Assembly (NCBI GenBank): GCA_024663395.1
Contig: JANFAH010000052.1
Span: forward strand, 310,001 to 374,000
Length of the DNA: 64,000 nt
Reading direction: 5' to 3'
Source of the DNA: Pisolithus tinctorius
Taxonomy: Eukaryota > Basidiomycota > Agaricomycetes > Boletales > Pisolithaceae
Below the pieces are notes generated by a model. That model worked only from the letters and a program-made list of their open reading frames with translations, did no database searches and was not told the origin of the DNA. Within the stretch, counting starts at the first letter, position 1, and the number at the start of each line of letters is the position of its first letter. Below are positions 33,907 through 44,429 of the stretch, piece after piece. The position numbers were made by a program, and so were the translations under genes.

Positions 33907-34376
33907 TCACAGAAATATCTATATGAAGTAATCTCAGTCATGCACATGTAGCAACAACATCTGTTTGATTTACCTATACGAAGTAATCTAGGTGTGAGAA
34001 TGAGTATTGTAAAGGAATGGAAAACATTTGTGCTCACCTCAGTCGTGTGCGTGTAGTGACAATGTCTGAGGTGACGAAGGTACAGTACAAAGCTATATAT
34101 CTCTAAGTGTAACAATACTGAAACCCTTGGGTGTTGAACCCAGAGTTTACATGACAAGGGCAGTCTCATTGTGAGATGTGCTACATTCTTTGTAAGTAAC
34201 AAGAGAATGCATACATAAATGTGAGACACAATGAATACAATAAGCACAAGGGCACAAAAGTTGATTGCACAGTTATCAGTAATGTAAAGTATGAAAACCT
34301 TAAAATGGAAAGTAACTCTCACATCTCAGAGTGGACATGTTTGGAAAGGACTATGTACAACTTGCCAAATCTAACA
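33907..34376 (-). repeat. 5' LTR of copia F
   Basis: 470 bp; TGTTAGATTTGG in element sense at 34376. It lies next to the primer-binding site on one side and the GAGGT duplication on the other. Confidence 0.92.
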
Positions 34377-34381
34377 GAGGT

Positions 34382-34505
34382 TACTGTTAAGGTGGAGACT
34401 GGGACCTTTGAGGGACTGGAAGTGGATGCTGATGGACCAGACATAGTAGACACTTTGTACCAGACTTGACATGTTCAATTTTCCTAGGGTTAGAACTCAC
34501 AGGCA
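34382..34505 (-). pseudogene. Copia D leader and gag N-terminus
   Basis: ATG at 34444 (minus) starts MSGPSASTSSPSKVP and runs to the copia F insertion. Joining across the insertion (one GAGGT copy) continues in frame with STTPLGKATQASSRLYD at 21728-21670, which shows both halves belong to one gag. Confidence 0.8.
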
Positions 34506-34517
34506 GGGCTCATAACC
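34506..34517 (-). promoter_or_regulatory. Primer-binding site of copia D (tRNA-iMet anticodon-loop type)
   Basis: Plus strand GGGCTCATAACC, identical to the site of copia F and again directly beside the 5' LTR. Confidence 0.7.
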
Positions 34518-34806
34518 TTTTGGAGGGTGATGAGCTGCAGGATTGTCAAGTCTATATATAGAGAGGAATACACTCAGACTTCAAGTTGATTGAAGCTAGG
34601 AATTAACTACCTATAGAGAGGAATACACTGTAGGTAGCTAAGTAAGTCTTCCAATATAATGAATGGAAGGAGTCCCACCTCAGACTTCAAGTTGGTTGAA
34701 GCTGAGGTGCAGTAAGGAAAAAATAAACTGCTAAGTGTCCGCTTTTGGATTATGTAATGCTGTGCTCAGTGAGCCACAACTAAGGTAAAAGTGATAAACC
34801 CCAACA
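34518..34806 (-). repeat. 5' LTR of copia D
   Basis: 289 bp, TGTTGGGGTTTATC...CCTCCAAAA in element sense, the reverse complement of the solo LTR at 21948-22232. Confidence 0.85.
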
Positions 34807-34959
34807 TTCCTAACTGCATTCTGGCCAGTGCTCTGCACTCAGCTTGTTTGGCTGCTTGGCCTCAGACAATCTTAATGACACCATAAGTCACACCTGTCCA
34901 CAACACCACATGCTATCTTGCTCTGAAACAATTCCAGAGACCAGAAACAAGTTAGTATT
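34807..34959. other. Short CpG-poor spacer, nothing recognised
   Basis: No coding or repeat structure seen. Confidence 0.4.
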
Positions 34960-35348
34960 CATCAGGAAATTAACACTTTACTATTTTTGACCTTTTTGTG
35001 ACTTTTTTTGACTTTTTTGTGACTATTGTGACTATTTGTGACTTTTTGGGAAGGGACCTACTATCTGTACTTTTTTTTGACCATATACAGCATTTTGAAG
35101 AATGAAAAGAGAACAGAATCTATTGAGACAACTAAGTGATGATATATCTAAGCCAAGAAGACTAGAAAATGTCTGAAAATTCAGAGATATCTACTGAAAG
35201 CTATGAATTAGGTGGTTTGAACAAGACCAAAATCAGCAAGAAAAGTGCAGCCATGCCTACAGGACATGGGTAATGATAGTAGATTCCTTCCCAAAGAGTC
35301 ACATTAGTCACAAAAAGTCAAAAATAGTAATGTGTTATTTTCCTGATG
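34960..35348. mobile_element. MITE-like element with long terminal inverted repeats
   Basis: 389 bp. Both ends start CATCAGGAAA and stay complementary for roughly 75-100 bases through blocks such as TTACTATTTTTGAC, TTTTTGTGAC and GGGAAGG. The left arm holds extra tandem copies of a TTTTTGTGACT-like unit. The short centre has no ORF. Flanks ...GTATT and TTGGT give no convincing target duplication, so the superfamily is unknown. Confidence 0.65.
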
Positions 35349-35458
35349 TTGGTTTGTTCAGGGGCTGCTGCCCTGATTCACAAACATCATGAACATGTGC
35401 ATATCACTGATTTTGATCACAAATGTACAACTTTCTGGGTGATATGAACATGAAACTA

Positions 35459-36461
35459 TGAAGAAGTTTGTGGGGTTGCAGAGGGGCAACCCAGAGAGGA
35501 ATCTGTAGGGAACCTCACTAGTCTGTCAAGCTACTAATATTGAGTATAGTACCTGTAGGGAACTATACAAGTTAGTAAGGTGTTAAGTCCGGGCCTACTC
35601 CGACCAACTCCGACGCTATATTGGGTCTAGAGAGTGGTCCGGAAGCAAGTCCGACACACAGGAACAGAACTCCGACTAGCGGAGAGATGGCAGGAACGAA
35701 GTCCGCCGAGACAAAGGCGGAGCGGAGTGAGGGCGTCGGGTTTAGCTCGTGCGCTACCCCCTTGCACGATCTCAGCCCTCGTATTTCAGAGGGAGAGTAC
35801 AGACGGAGAGTCGGAGATAACTCCGACAGACAGAAGACGGAATCAGAGGGAGTAGGAACTAAGTTGATATTCGTACTGAAGAACAGCGGAGTACAGTACA
35901 TGTTTTTATACTACTACGGAGGTACAGTAACCGGAATCGGAACTGACACACGGAGACTCATAAGTTTTCAAGTAAAATTTCCTGGACGACGAATGAAGGG
36001 TAGACGGAGGACATACGAACGGGTAACACAGAACATCCAGAAAAGGAAACAGTCCAGGCGCTGGACCACGCGGTGAGCGCGCTGCGGAGTACCTGACTGC
36101 GAAGGTAGTCACATGACCCCTCAGAGGACGGACCGCTCGGTCCGGTAGGAGAGCGACACAAGTCCGACAGTAGTCGGAGCGGAGATGGTTCGCAACCAAC
36201 AGAAGTTGGGCGGAGTTGGTGCGGAGTGAGTGAATGACAGGCGGAGTGGAGCGCGGAGTGAGTAAGGGCTTAGTGTGAACGCACGGTTATGACATAAGGA
36301 TAATCTATCTATGTAGAAGTGTACTCACCCTCAGTAGTCTGTCAAGCTACTGAGGGACTAGGTAAATTTCACTAGTGTATGGGTGCGCTCTAACAGCTTA
36401 TGTAAGCGACACGATCACGTGCCTAAGTCCAAGTAAGGACAGGGGTCATTTCACTCCAACA
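35459..36461 (-). mobile_element. Element E, copy 2 (interrupted by solo LTR C), TSD AACTA
   Basis: Flanked by AACTA at 35454-35458 and 36462-36466. Without the nested LTR and its TSD it is about 284 bp. In minus orientation it starts TGTTGGAG and ends CTTCTTCA. It shares the CAAGCTACTGAGGGA and GTGCGCTCTAA blocks with copy 1 at 15216-15466. Confidence 0.7.
35581..36294. mobile_element. Solo LTR of family S (copy C), TSD TAAGG
   Basis: 714 bp, TGTTAAGTCC...TTATGACA, flanked by TAAGG at 35576-35580 and 36295-36299. It is the CpG-richest of the three S copies, hence the youngest or least methylated. In the sense orientation (minus) a TATAAAAA box is present. Confidence 0.93.
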
Positions 36462-36466
36462 AACTA

Positions 36467-36739
36467 CCGGGCCTTTTCTCCTTACTACTAGGGCGAGTAG
36501 TCCCCCGTCGACGGCAGTCGCCCTTGTGGAGTAACTGGTCGGTGAGTTCTAAGTCGATGACCAATGTCGCTGGTTAATATCTGGAAGCATCCGCTAGTTG
36601 CTGGTTATCATGTTCTAGAAACGGTGAGCTCTCGCTACTACCGCCTCCTTGCATTTCGTACATCTAGCATGCGTGTCACCACTGACGGTGTGGACGGGCC
36701 AGTGGCCGAGCCGGATGTCCAGCAATGCAGTACTGTAGC
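36467..36739. other. CpG-rich sequence, nothing recognised
   Basis: Start of the unique island; only short frames. Confidence 0.4.
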
Positions 36740-36935
36740 GCCCGACGGGACGTTCTGCGGTTTGCGGGGTCCAAAGTTTGGCCGGCTTGCCGACCATACC
36801 TGACTCCCCCTCGTAGCAAACGAGCAAAACTTGATTTTCCGCTTTCCAAAAGCCACGTCCAGGATACACGAGTGATACACTGTAGGAGTCTATGCTACAT
36901 CGTACTAAATGGCGCAGGACGTTATGACTACACTA
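36740..36935 (+). repeat. Segment X, left copy of an inverted duplication
   Basis: Shares GCGGTTTGCGG(G/A)GTCCAAA, CCACGTCCAG, ACACTGTAGG and ACTAAATGGCGCAGGA blocks, in the same order, with the reverse strand of 61950-62160. No coding call. Confidence 0.6.
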
Positions 36936-36949
36936 AGTTGTAACGATCA

Positions 36950-37600
36950 GGTTCCGCGGTGACAAAGTCAACTACAAGACATCGCACCGTCCACGTGAAT
37001 AACCAACAGTGGTAGTGTGGCGACGAAACAACCGAAGGACCATGGTGAGTACCAGGCGGGGAATGGTAGCGGAAGAATTGGCAAGTAGATTTTGCATCCA
37101 TGAACCCATCTGATGCGTTCTGTAAGTGCCGGCCGGTATCTAGGACGACAGAAAGTCTTTGTAGTTGACTAATTTGTTCCCGCTGCCACCCTCGGTTGTG
37201 TCGCACCAACGTACCACGCATCCGTACCAGAGCGCACAACTTCGAAGCCACCGAGATCGCTGTAGATGTCTGCAAGGGGCCGATCCCAGCGTTGAGACCG
37301 AGATTAAAATCATCCTCGCACTTGGGCATATAGCTGCGTCGTCCAAGGTGCCGTACTCACCCGAGCGCACAACTTGCACCGAAATTACAATTATCGAGAG
37401 TATCAGAACGGCTGTTGCATCATTTCCCCGATGTACGCGCACTCACGAAAACTTGTAAGTAGGTTTTTATCTACCATGATCTTAAGGAAGGGGACGATAT
37501 CGGGATCATCAAGGCATCCTCCAACCATCCTTGCCATGTCCAAAGCCCGAGGCCCACTAGCATCTTCCATCCGAATGAAAGCGATACTCAAGAGCCCTGG
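36950..37600 (-). pseudogene. Segment Y, left copy: gene fragment of unknown family
   Basis: The minus strand starts with ALDMARMVGGCLDDPDIVPF...VDKN, closely like the 3' end of the membrane-protein gene at 41380-41450 and of its duplicate at 59337-59430. It continues through a region matched at 59560-60010 (shared words include GCATGCGTGG-like, CTTCCGCTACCAT and CTGGTACTCACCATGGTCCTT). Open frames are short and shift, so exon structure cannot be given. Family unknown; a membrane segment near the end is possible. Confidence 0.4.
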
Positions 37601-37769
37601 ATATCACTTTCACTCAGAAGCCCGGTGCCCACCCCCACACGCTAGTGACGAAATCGCACTCATGCACCAATGATTATGTAGCAGATGACTATCCGGCTAT
37701 GCCTAACATACAATCTATACATGACGGTCAACTCGTGCATCTACATCTCATCTGATCCCTTTCGTTCGA
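37601..37769. other. Intergenic spacer
   Basis: Between segment Y and the 3' end of the CstF-like gene; nothing recognised. Confidence 0.4.
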
Positions 37770-38581
37770 CTATGAAGGCAGCCCGAGTGTTGTTCGCTAG
37801 TGGAATAAGGTCACAGAAACGAAACCACGACAAGCGGGAGGAGACTCACTAATTGGATGACGCCTGCTCGTTCCGAGGGGGGTAACATGCTTATTTGTTC
37901 GGGTGTCATGGATACGACGCGCATGATCATGACCTGGGAAACACGGTCATGAGAGACATAACGAACGTAGAACAAGCACAACCATACCTTTTGCTCCTCT
38001 GGCAGAGACGCAAGTGCATCCGGTAAAATCGGGGGCTGTTGCGGTGGCGGCACGCCATACCCTGTCGCGGGTCCGGGGCCACCACCATACTGGACCTGGC
38101 CTGTGAACGCGAGCTGAGGTTGGGGCTGTGGTTGAGGCGGATGCCCGTGCCCATTGTAGTGGGTTGGAGCATGTGTTTGTGGAGTTGGTGTACGATTGTA
38201 GTGTTGGGAGAGGTGAGGGGGCACGGCGGAGACTGGTTGAATGGCAGGTTGTGGAGGGGAGACGTTCGTGGAATAGGCGGTGACCGTTTTCTATTTTATG
38301 AATATACGCAGGTCAGTATGAGTAAGTCTAGTGAAAATGGGAGCACATGCGACTGACTTGGAGTACTTGTACATCGACTGCATTCATCTTGACCATGAGA
38401 GTGATCAGTGCATATGCAATTTGGGGTGTAGATGCGAGAATGCTACGAGCCTGGTCCGGCGTCGTGTTCTGTCACATTCAACATATGAGCGTCTCTGTTG
38501 TCATGTCCAATAAATGGGATGGATTCGTTTGACCTTGAGAGTGAGCATGAGCTCGATCAGTTGTTCCTCCTGGGTAGACAT
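37770..38581 (-). CDS. CstF-64/Rna15-type hinge and C-terminal domain protein without RRM (190 aa)
   Basis: Five exons join in frame: 38534-38581, 38358-38468, 37988-38290, 37850-37933, 37770-37796, with introns of 53-67 nt ending AG. Residues 1-53 (MSTQEEQLIELMLTLK, then TTPDQARSIL, PQIAYALITLMVKMNA) are the CSTF2 hinge, which binds the CstF-77/Rna14 Monkeytail. A Pro/Gln/His-rich linker follows. Residues ~140-190 (LASLPEEQK|VMIMRVVSMTPEQISMLPPSER, ending TTLGLPS) are the CSTF C-terminal three-helix domain, which contacts Pcf11 and related factors. It would act in mRNA 3'-end cleavage in the nucleus. The RRM normal in CstF-64 is absent: the ATG directly precedes the hinge. No stop or shift; CpG-rich; looks like an active host gene. 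The first donor (GTCAAA) is weak. Confidence 0.85.
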
Positions 38582-38684
38582 GGAAGACGGTAGTAATGAT
38601 GACTAAGCACTAGGCTTTGTTCCCTGACCGGCATGCGATACAGAAGTGTACAGCATCTACTAGCACGACGACCCCCAACCTGCC

Positions 38685-41398
38685 ATGGAGTCGTCCGTGT
38701 CATTATCTTCGCAATCCACGACTACTACGGGAAAGTTACCGACAAGGATGTTCACGCCATTCACTGCCTCTGATGTAGACAGATACAACAGGGGAGAATT
38801 TATGTATGTGTTCCATTCTGTGTACCATCTCACGTGGAAGTTCAAACGTTCATGTGTATGGCTAAGACCTCCGGACAAGGAATTCCCATGGATTGACGCT
38901 GCACAAAGATTGTTTGAGGAGTACGCCCTTGTTCTCCTCGACGCCTATTCGCTGTTTCACTGACATTGCGGAACAGTCCATCAGATCTTAGTTCCACAGG
39001 TTGGAAGGTGTGCACGCACCCAGAAGGTGCTCCCTACTTCTGTGACATTCAACGTGTAGGCAACCGATTCATATCATCCACCTTGTCTCACCTCACGTTC
39101 TGACCTTGTTAACATCACACCAGCGAATATACACCGACACCGACGTGCGCAATCCCAAAAAAATGGGAACCGTCGAAAAATGCATTTCTCGCCTCTCTGA
39201 GCTCGCTGCATCTCACTCTATCACTTTCCCCTCCCCAGCTTCATCTCCGTCGCTCGAACTCGTCCTTGAACTTGCAAATGGAAAGAGTCGAAAAGAATGT
39301 CGATATTATTTTGTCGATACCGAGAAGAGACTCCTCTTTTGGGTTCATGCTTGGGTGCCAGAAAGGATGTATGCGAACTTGAGGGGTGTCAAGAAACAGA
39401 GCCATATCAGTGAGTATGGTACCGTACGGATTCGAAGCCAGCTCACGTATGTGATGCTGTGCAATATGCGGCAATTGCGAATACAGAAATGGCGCTCGAG
39501 ATGCAGTATTGGTGCGTGTAGGCGTTTCGGTGTGTCGTGCGCTGGGAGCTGACTTTTGAGTTTGGAAAAGGACGCATTGTGAACTGTACCCGCGCGAGCG
39601 AACGTTTGATGCCGCCGTCTATCGAGAGCTGTGTGGATTGGTCATCCATGCTAACGCTGGTGGGCACATCACCCTCCATCGTGATCGAATGGCGCTAATC
39701 AAATCTCAGAATCAATCACTTCCGATACGTCTCTTGCGCCGTTCGAGAGCGCAGAACTGTCCAAGATGATGGACATCGTGCGCGTTCTTCAAGGTTTGTT
39801 CCTGTGTCCTTCTCATTTTGAACGTTTGTACTGTTCATTGCTTACTGTCCAGTGCAGATTCAGTTGGACAAGTCAACGATCCTGTCATGTGTGTAGTAGG
39901 TGAGCCGAAGGTCATTGGCGAGATCCTCGAGCTTACGCGGTCACCAGCTCGATTCATGTGTATATTCTGTGCGACCGTTCTCCTCTGTCCACGACATTCT
40001 CATACCTTACCTCCTCCAATTAACACATTGACAATTTCCCGACCGTACACTCATAGCTCGAATCCACTTTTTGAACTTCCACGGCCAACCCTGTGCCCGC
40101 TTAGACGTTGACCACTCTATTTACTACCCACGCAGCCATAGACTACGCACGTCCCTCCTCTTGCACGTGCTCTCCTTTCTCCTGTTTGGCGCGCCCTGGA
40201 GGTACGTCGAAACCCTGAGAGGCGTGTGGGTAGATGAGACAGTGAACCTACCGAGATGGAAAGCATTCGTGGCCCGTGTTATTGATGAATGGGGAGGATT
40301 TACGATTTACGTATGTGTTTCTCTCTCTTCAATCAAACCGAATGAACCGTGTGCTCAACTGCCAAACTCACAGTCCACTGTGATGTTAGCGGTCGATATA
40401 TCTCTCCTTGGCATCGCCGATTCCGATTCGAAGACGTACCAGTCAGTAACTGTGATCGCGATATACGTGTCGGTGATTTGTACTGTTGGGTCGATCGTGG
40501 CGTCTGTGGTATTGACGGGTATGTGGAGAGATAAAGCGGAGAATGCGGAAGAGGTGGTGAGTTTTCAGTTCGTCCTGTTATCATTTTGGCTGGGCCTTTG
40601 GTCGGTTGGATGCTGTTCCTCGAACCCTTTTTTTTTTTTTGGCTCTCTTTGGGTTAATTCAGTGCTAATCGGTGGACGAGTGATAGGCAAAGTACATGAA
40701 TGAAATAACGGACACAGTGATCGGTGTGGATCATATGGCGATCATGTTCAGTGTCCCATTTGGGTTATTGATATGGGGGTGCGTGTCCACCTATCTGTAT
40801 CTGTCCACTTCCGTTTCATTCCTTGTACTTTTTCTTGTTGGTGATTCTGACTAACAATTTGGCTGTAACGCGATAAAATAGCATGACGTCCTTCCTCGTT
40901 GCATTCCTCTACCTCATCTATAGTTCGACCTACCTTCCTACACTCGCAACGACGACGCCTGGAATCATCCTTGTCGCTGTGCTGGTGGCATGGCCAGTAT
41001 GGGTGGCAGTGGAGAGGGGTCTGGGTGGGTGGATAATGAGGGCCGTTGATATTTGGAAGCAACAAGTCGTGAGAACGGGGTGGCACATAAAGGGGTGGGG
41101 TGAGCAGGGCGTACGAAGTTGGAGGGAAAGGGAGGGGAGTACCATTGTGGAGATAAGGAGAGGCAGCGTGGGGATGGCAGAGCCAGGGATTTTGGATACA
41201 GGGAGGAGGCAGGGCTCCGCGTCAGTGTCTTCCGGAAGGGAGGGCAGAAAGACGGTCTCGTTCGTGGAGACCGGGGAGGATGTGGAGGCTCGTGTAGGGA
41301 TGGGCGCTGCATTTGGGACTGGGGATGGAGTTCAGGACCTGCAAGCATCGGAAGATGTTTGTAAGCCTCAACTGCTGGAGATGGGAAGAATGGTATGA
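38685..41398 (+). CDS. WW-like domain, four-helix membrane protein (agaricomycete family)
   Basis: Multi-exon gene. N-terminus MESSVSLSSQ with FTPFTASDVDRYNRGEF; a WW-like motif GWKVCTHPEGAPYFCD at ~38999-39045; then TDTDVRNPKKM ... LELVLELANG ... CRYYFVDTEKRLLFWVH. Well supported exons: ~39124-39413, 39487-39511, 39571-39659, 39710-39793, 39858-39900, 39949-~39975, ~40057-40311, 40374-40556, 40687-40778, 40882-41398; joining gives ALEMQYWTHCELYP, VIHANAESITSDT, and NFHGQPCARLDVD. Four hydrophobic helices follow (VMLAVDISLLGIA; VIAIYVSVICTVGSIV; IMFSVPFGLLIWGMTSFLVAFLYLIY; GIILVAVLVAWPVWVAV), then a basic, Ser-rich tail. Role unknown; likely membrane-bound. All splices tested keep the frame except the donor near 39975. 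A broken duplicate lies at 58000-59462. Confidence 0.75.
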
Positions 41399-41990
41399 GG
41401 ATGCCTCAATGATCTTGATATCTTCACTTTCATTAGGATTGCTGTAGACAAAACCTACAGGTGTCCATGTGCTGTACATAGTGGAAGTAGTGGAAGTGTG
41501 GTGACCAGTTGTTGCAATAATGTCATGCCAATGTTCCCATTACATTCCCACAAGGAGCATTTGCTTTGTGGTCCTTGTGATGATATGAATTTTGATTGGC
41601 CAGTGTTGAGATGTAGTATGTTCTTTCTTGGTAGTAGATGCATGTGCCATTGTCTGCATTCCCTTGTCAAAGTATATGCCTTCCCCTCCTCACTTTCATC
41701 TACTTTACTTGGACACAATGATCTGTATTAATGGTGAAAACACTTGTGCATATGCTTAGGTAGAGAGATGTCAGGATGGCATCCTGCTGTATGGATGTGC
41801 ATGCAGGATAGTTAGCATTTCACAAAATTAACTAAGTGACCATTGCATATGCAGTGCATGATAAAATTGTACATCTTATCCCTCACATTCAAGTATTGAT
41901 TTCCTGGCATAAAATTCAGAGGAATGGACCTATGACCTTCATTTTCCAAAGACAGAGTAGAGAAGTGAAAGGATATACACGGATGGAAAG
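41399..41990. other. Intergenic; CpG-rich to CpG-poor border
   Basis: 41399-41490 still matches the duplicated island (like 59390-59460). From about 41450 CpG vanishes. No gene seen; this would be the 3' flank of both the membrane-protein gene and the convergent NLR gene. Confidence 0.5.
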
Positions 41991-44424
41991 TCAAGACCAA
42001 TTCTCAATAGATGGGAAACATTGATGCCATTTGGTGCCATGTGCCATTTGACTCAAATCTAATTCCACACAGCACCCAATGGGGATGACTGCTGTGTTCC
42101 ACAGTGAGTAAAAGGGCACCCTGAGTGATACAGGAATCCATAGCAGCAACCTTCCATTAGGGCCCTTCAACCAGCCATCATTGTGAAGCTTCACAGGTTC
42201 ATCCCTAACACTGGCATGTGCATCCTGGAGACCATCAAGCAGTTGCCCAGCATCATGCAATGCAAAAGAAGACATGGAGGAAAAACATATTGGGTATGCT
42301 TAGTGGTTTGAGTATAACTGAGATCCATAAGATATGGGAAATACTCACCATTTGCAGGGGAAGGCAAGAGACATACACTCTTTGGATTTTTTGGAGGTGG
42401 TTCAAATGATTCTTGGATACAAATCATTTCAACATAACTCTGAGTGTCCCAAACCCTCACAGTCTTGTCAATAGAGCCAGAGACAATCCTCTTCTTATCA
42501 GGGGAGAATGCCACTGATGTGACAGAATCTGGATGACCCTCCAGAGGACTGCCAACCTGTACACCTCTCTCAACATCCCAAATCCTGATAGTCTTGTCAA
42601 AAGAGCCTGAGACAATTGTCTTCCCATCAGGGGAGAATGCCACTGATGTGACAGAATCTGTATGACCTTCCAGAGGGTTGCCAACCTGCACACCTTTCTC
42701 AGCATCCCAAACCCTTACACTGCAGTCTTCAGCACCTGAGACAATCCTCTTCCCATCAGGGGAAAATGTTACTGATGTAACATAAAGTGTATCACCCCAC
42801 AGAGGGCTGCCAACCTGCACACCTCTTTCAACATCCCAAACCCTTACAGTGTGGTCCCAAGAACCTGAGACAATTCTCTTCCCATCAGGGGAGAATGCCA
42901 CTGATGTGACAGAATCTGTATGACCCTCTAGAGGGCTGCCAACCTGCACACCTCTCTCAGCATCCCAAACTCTCACAGTGTTATCAGAAGAGCCAGAGAC
43001 AATGCTCTTCCCATCAGGGGAGAATGCCACTGATGTGACATGCTTTTTATGACCTTCCAGAGGGCAGCTAACCTGCCCACCTCTCTCAGCATCCCAAACC
43101 CTCAGTCTTGTCCCAAGAGCCTGAGATAATCCTCTTTCTATCAGGGGAGAATGCCACTGATGTGACATAGTGTCTATGACCTTCCAGAGGGCTGTCAACC
43201 TGAACAGCTCTCTCAGCATCCCAAACCATCACAGTCTTGTCATTTGAGCCTGAGACAATCCTCTTCCCATCAGTGGAGAATGCCACTGATGTGACAGAAG
43301 ATGTATGACCTTCCACAGTGCTGCCAACCTGCACACCTCTCTCAGCATCCCAAACCCTCACAGTCTTGTCATCTGAGCCTGAGACAATCCTCTTCCCATC
43401 AGGGGAAAATGCTACTGAGCTGACATAATCTGTATGACCATCCAAAGGGCTGCCAACCTGCACACCTCTCTCAGCATCCCAAACCTTCACAACATTGTCA
43501 GAAGAGCCTGAGACAATCCTCTTTCCATCTGGGGAAAATGCCACTGATGTGACAGAATCTGTATGACCCTCCAGAGAGCTGTCAACCTGCACACCTTTCA
43601 CAGCACCCCAAACCCTCACAGTCTTGTCCCAAGAGCCTGAGACAATCCTCTTCCCATCAGGGGAGAATGCCACTGATGTGACATAATCTGTATGACCCTC
43701 CAGAGGGCTGCCAATCTGCACACCTCTCTCAGCATCCCAAACCCTCCAGTGTTATCAGAAGAGCCTGAGACAATCCTCTTCCCATCAGGGGAGAATGCCA
43801 CTGATGTGACAGAATCTGTATGACCCTCCAGAGGGCTGCCAACCTGCACACCTTTCACAGCATCCCAAACCCTCACAGTCTTGTCCCAAGAGCCTGAGAC
43901 AATCCTCTTCCCATCAGGGGAGAATGCCACTGATGTGACATAATCTGTATGACCCTCCAGAGGGCTGCCAATCTGCACACCTCTCTCAGCATCCCAAACC
44001 CTCCAGTGTTATCAGAAGAGCCTGAGACAATCCTCTTCCCATCAGGGGAGAATGCCACTGATGTGACAGAATCTGTATGACCCTCCAGAGGGCTGCCAAC
44101 CTGCACACCTTTCACAGCATCCCAAACCCTCACAGTCTTGTCCCAAGAGCCTGAGACAATCCTCTTCCCATCAGGGGAGAATGCCACTGATGTGACTGAA
44201 TTTGTATGACCCTCCAGAGGGCTGCCAACCTGCACACCTTTCACCTCATCCCAAACCCTCACAGTCTTGTCCCAAGAGCCTGAGACAATCCTCTTCCCAT
44301 CAGGGGAGAATGCCACTGATCTGACAAGACCAGTATGACCATCCAAACAGCTGCCAACCTGCACACCTCTCACAGCATCCCAAACCCTCACAGTGTTGTC
44401 AGAAGAGCCTGAGACAATCCTCTT
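41991..44424 (-). pseudogene. NLR gene, distal part: ~16 WD40 units and C-terminal domain
   Basis: Continues the NACHT gene across the gypsy 2 insertion. 43-residue (129 bp) units of the type [43 protein letters not shown] run from 44424 to about 42440; variation clusters at a few residues (SGSxDxT and GHTxxV). At least three 1-nt deletions shift the frame (near 43746, 44003 and 43105). After the last unit, an intron at about 42309-42361 leads to the family C-terminal domain (ICFSS...ALHDAGQLLDGLQ; LHNDGWLKGPNGRLLLWIP; GCCVELDLSQMAHGTKW), stop at 41991. Nearly no CpG. The units would form a beta-propeller recognition surface, as in HET-E-like proteins. Confidence 0.85.
43741..44254 (-). repeat. 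Two-unit WD40 block duplicated in tandem (257 bp period)
   Basis: The words AAACCCTCCAGTGTTATC occur at about 43738 and 43995 with virtually identical sequence between them. 257 is two 129 bp units minus the one deleted base, so the deletion preceded the duplication. Confidence 0.7.
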
Positions 44425-44429
44425 CCCAT

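Larger units (their letters stand above)
21729..34376 (-). mobile_element. Copia F: complete but nested-in Ty1/copia retrotransposon, TSD GAGGT
   Basis: Flanked by GAGGT at 21724-21728 and 34377-34381. LTRs are 21729-22488 (3', enlarged by a 285 bp solo D LTR plus 5 bp duplication; 470 bp without them) and 33907-34376 (5', 470 bp). The polypurine tract GAGGGGGGG lies beside the 3' LTR and the primer-binding site beside the 5' LTR. The pol region is split by gypsy 1 (25436-32278). Confidence 0.92.
19741..34806 (-). mobile_element. Copia D: outer, truncated Ty1/copia retrotransposon
   Basis: Minus-strand element. The 5' LTR (34518-34806), primer-binding site and gag start (ATG at 34444) are on the right. 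Copia F (21729-34376) interrupts gag after a TVTS-encoding site, and the gag frame resumes at 21728 with TSTTPLGKATQ. Gag-protease-integrase run to 19741, where element G begins; RT, RNase H and the 3' LTR are lost. Confidence 0.85.
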
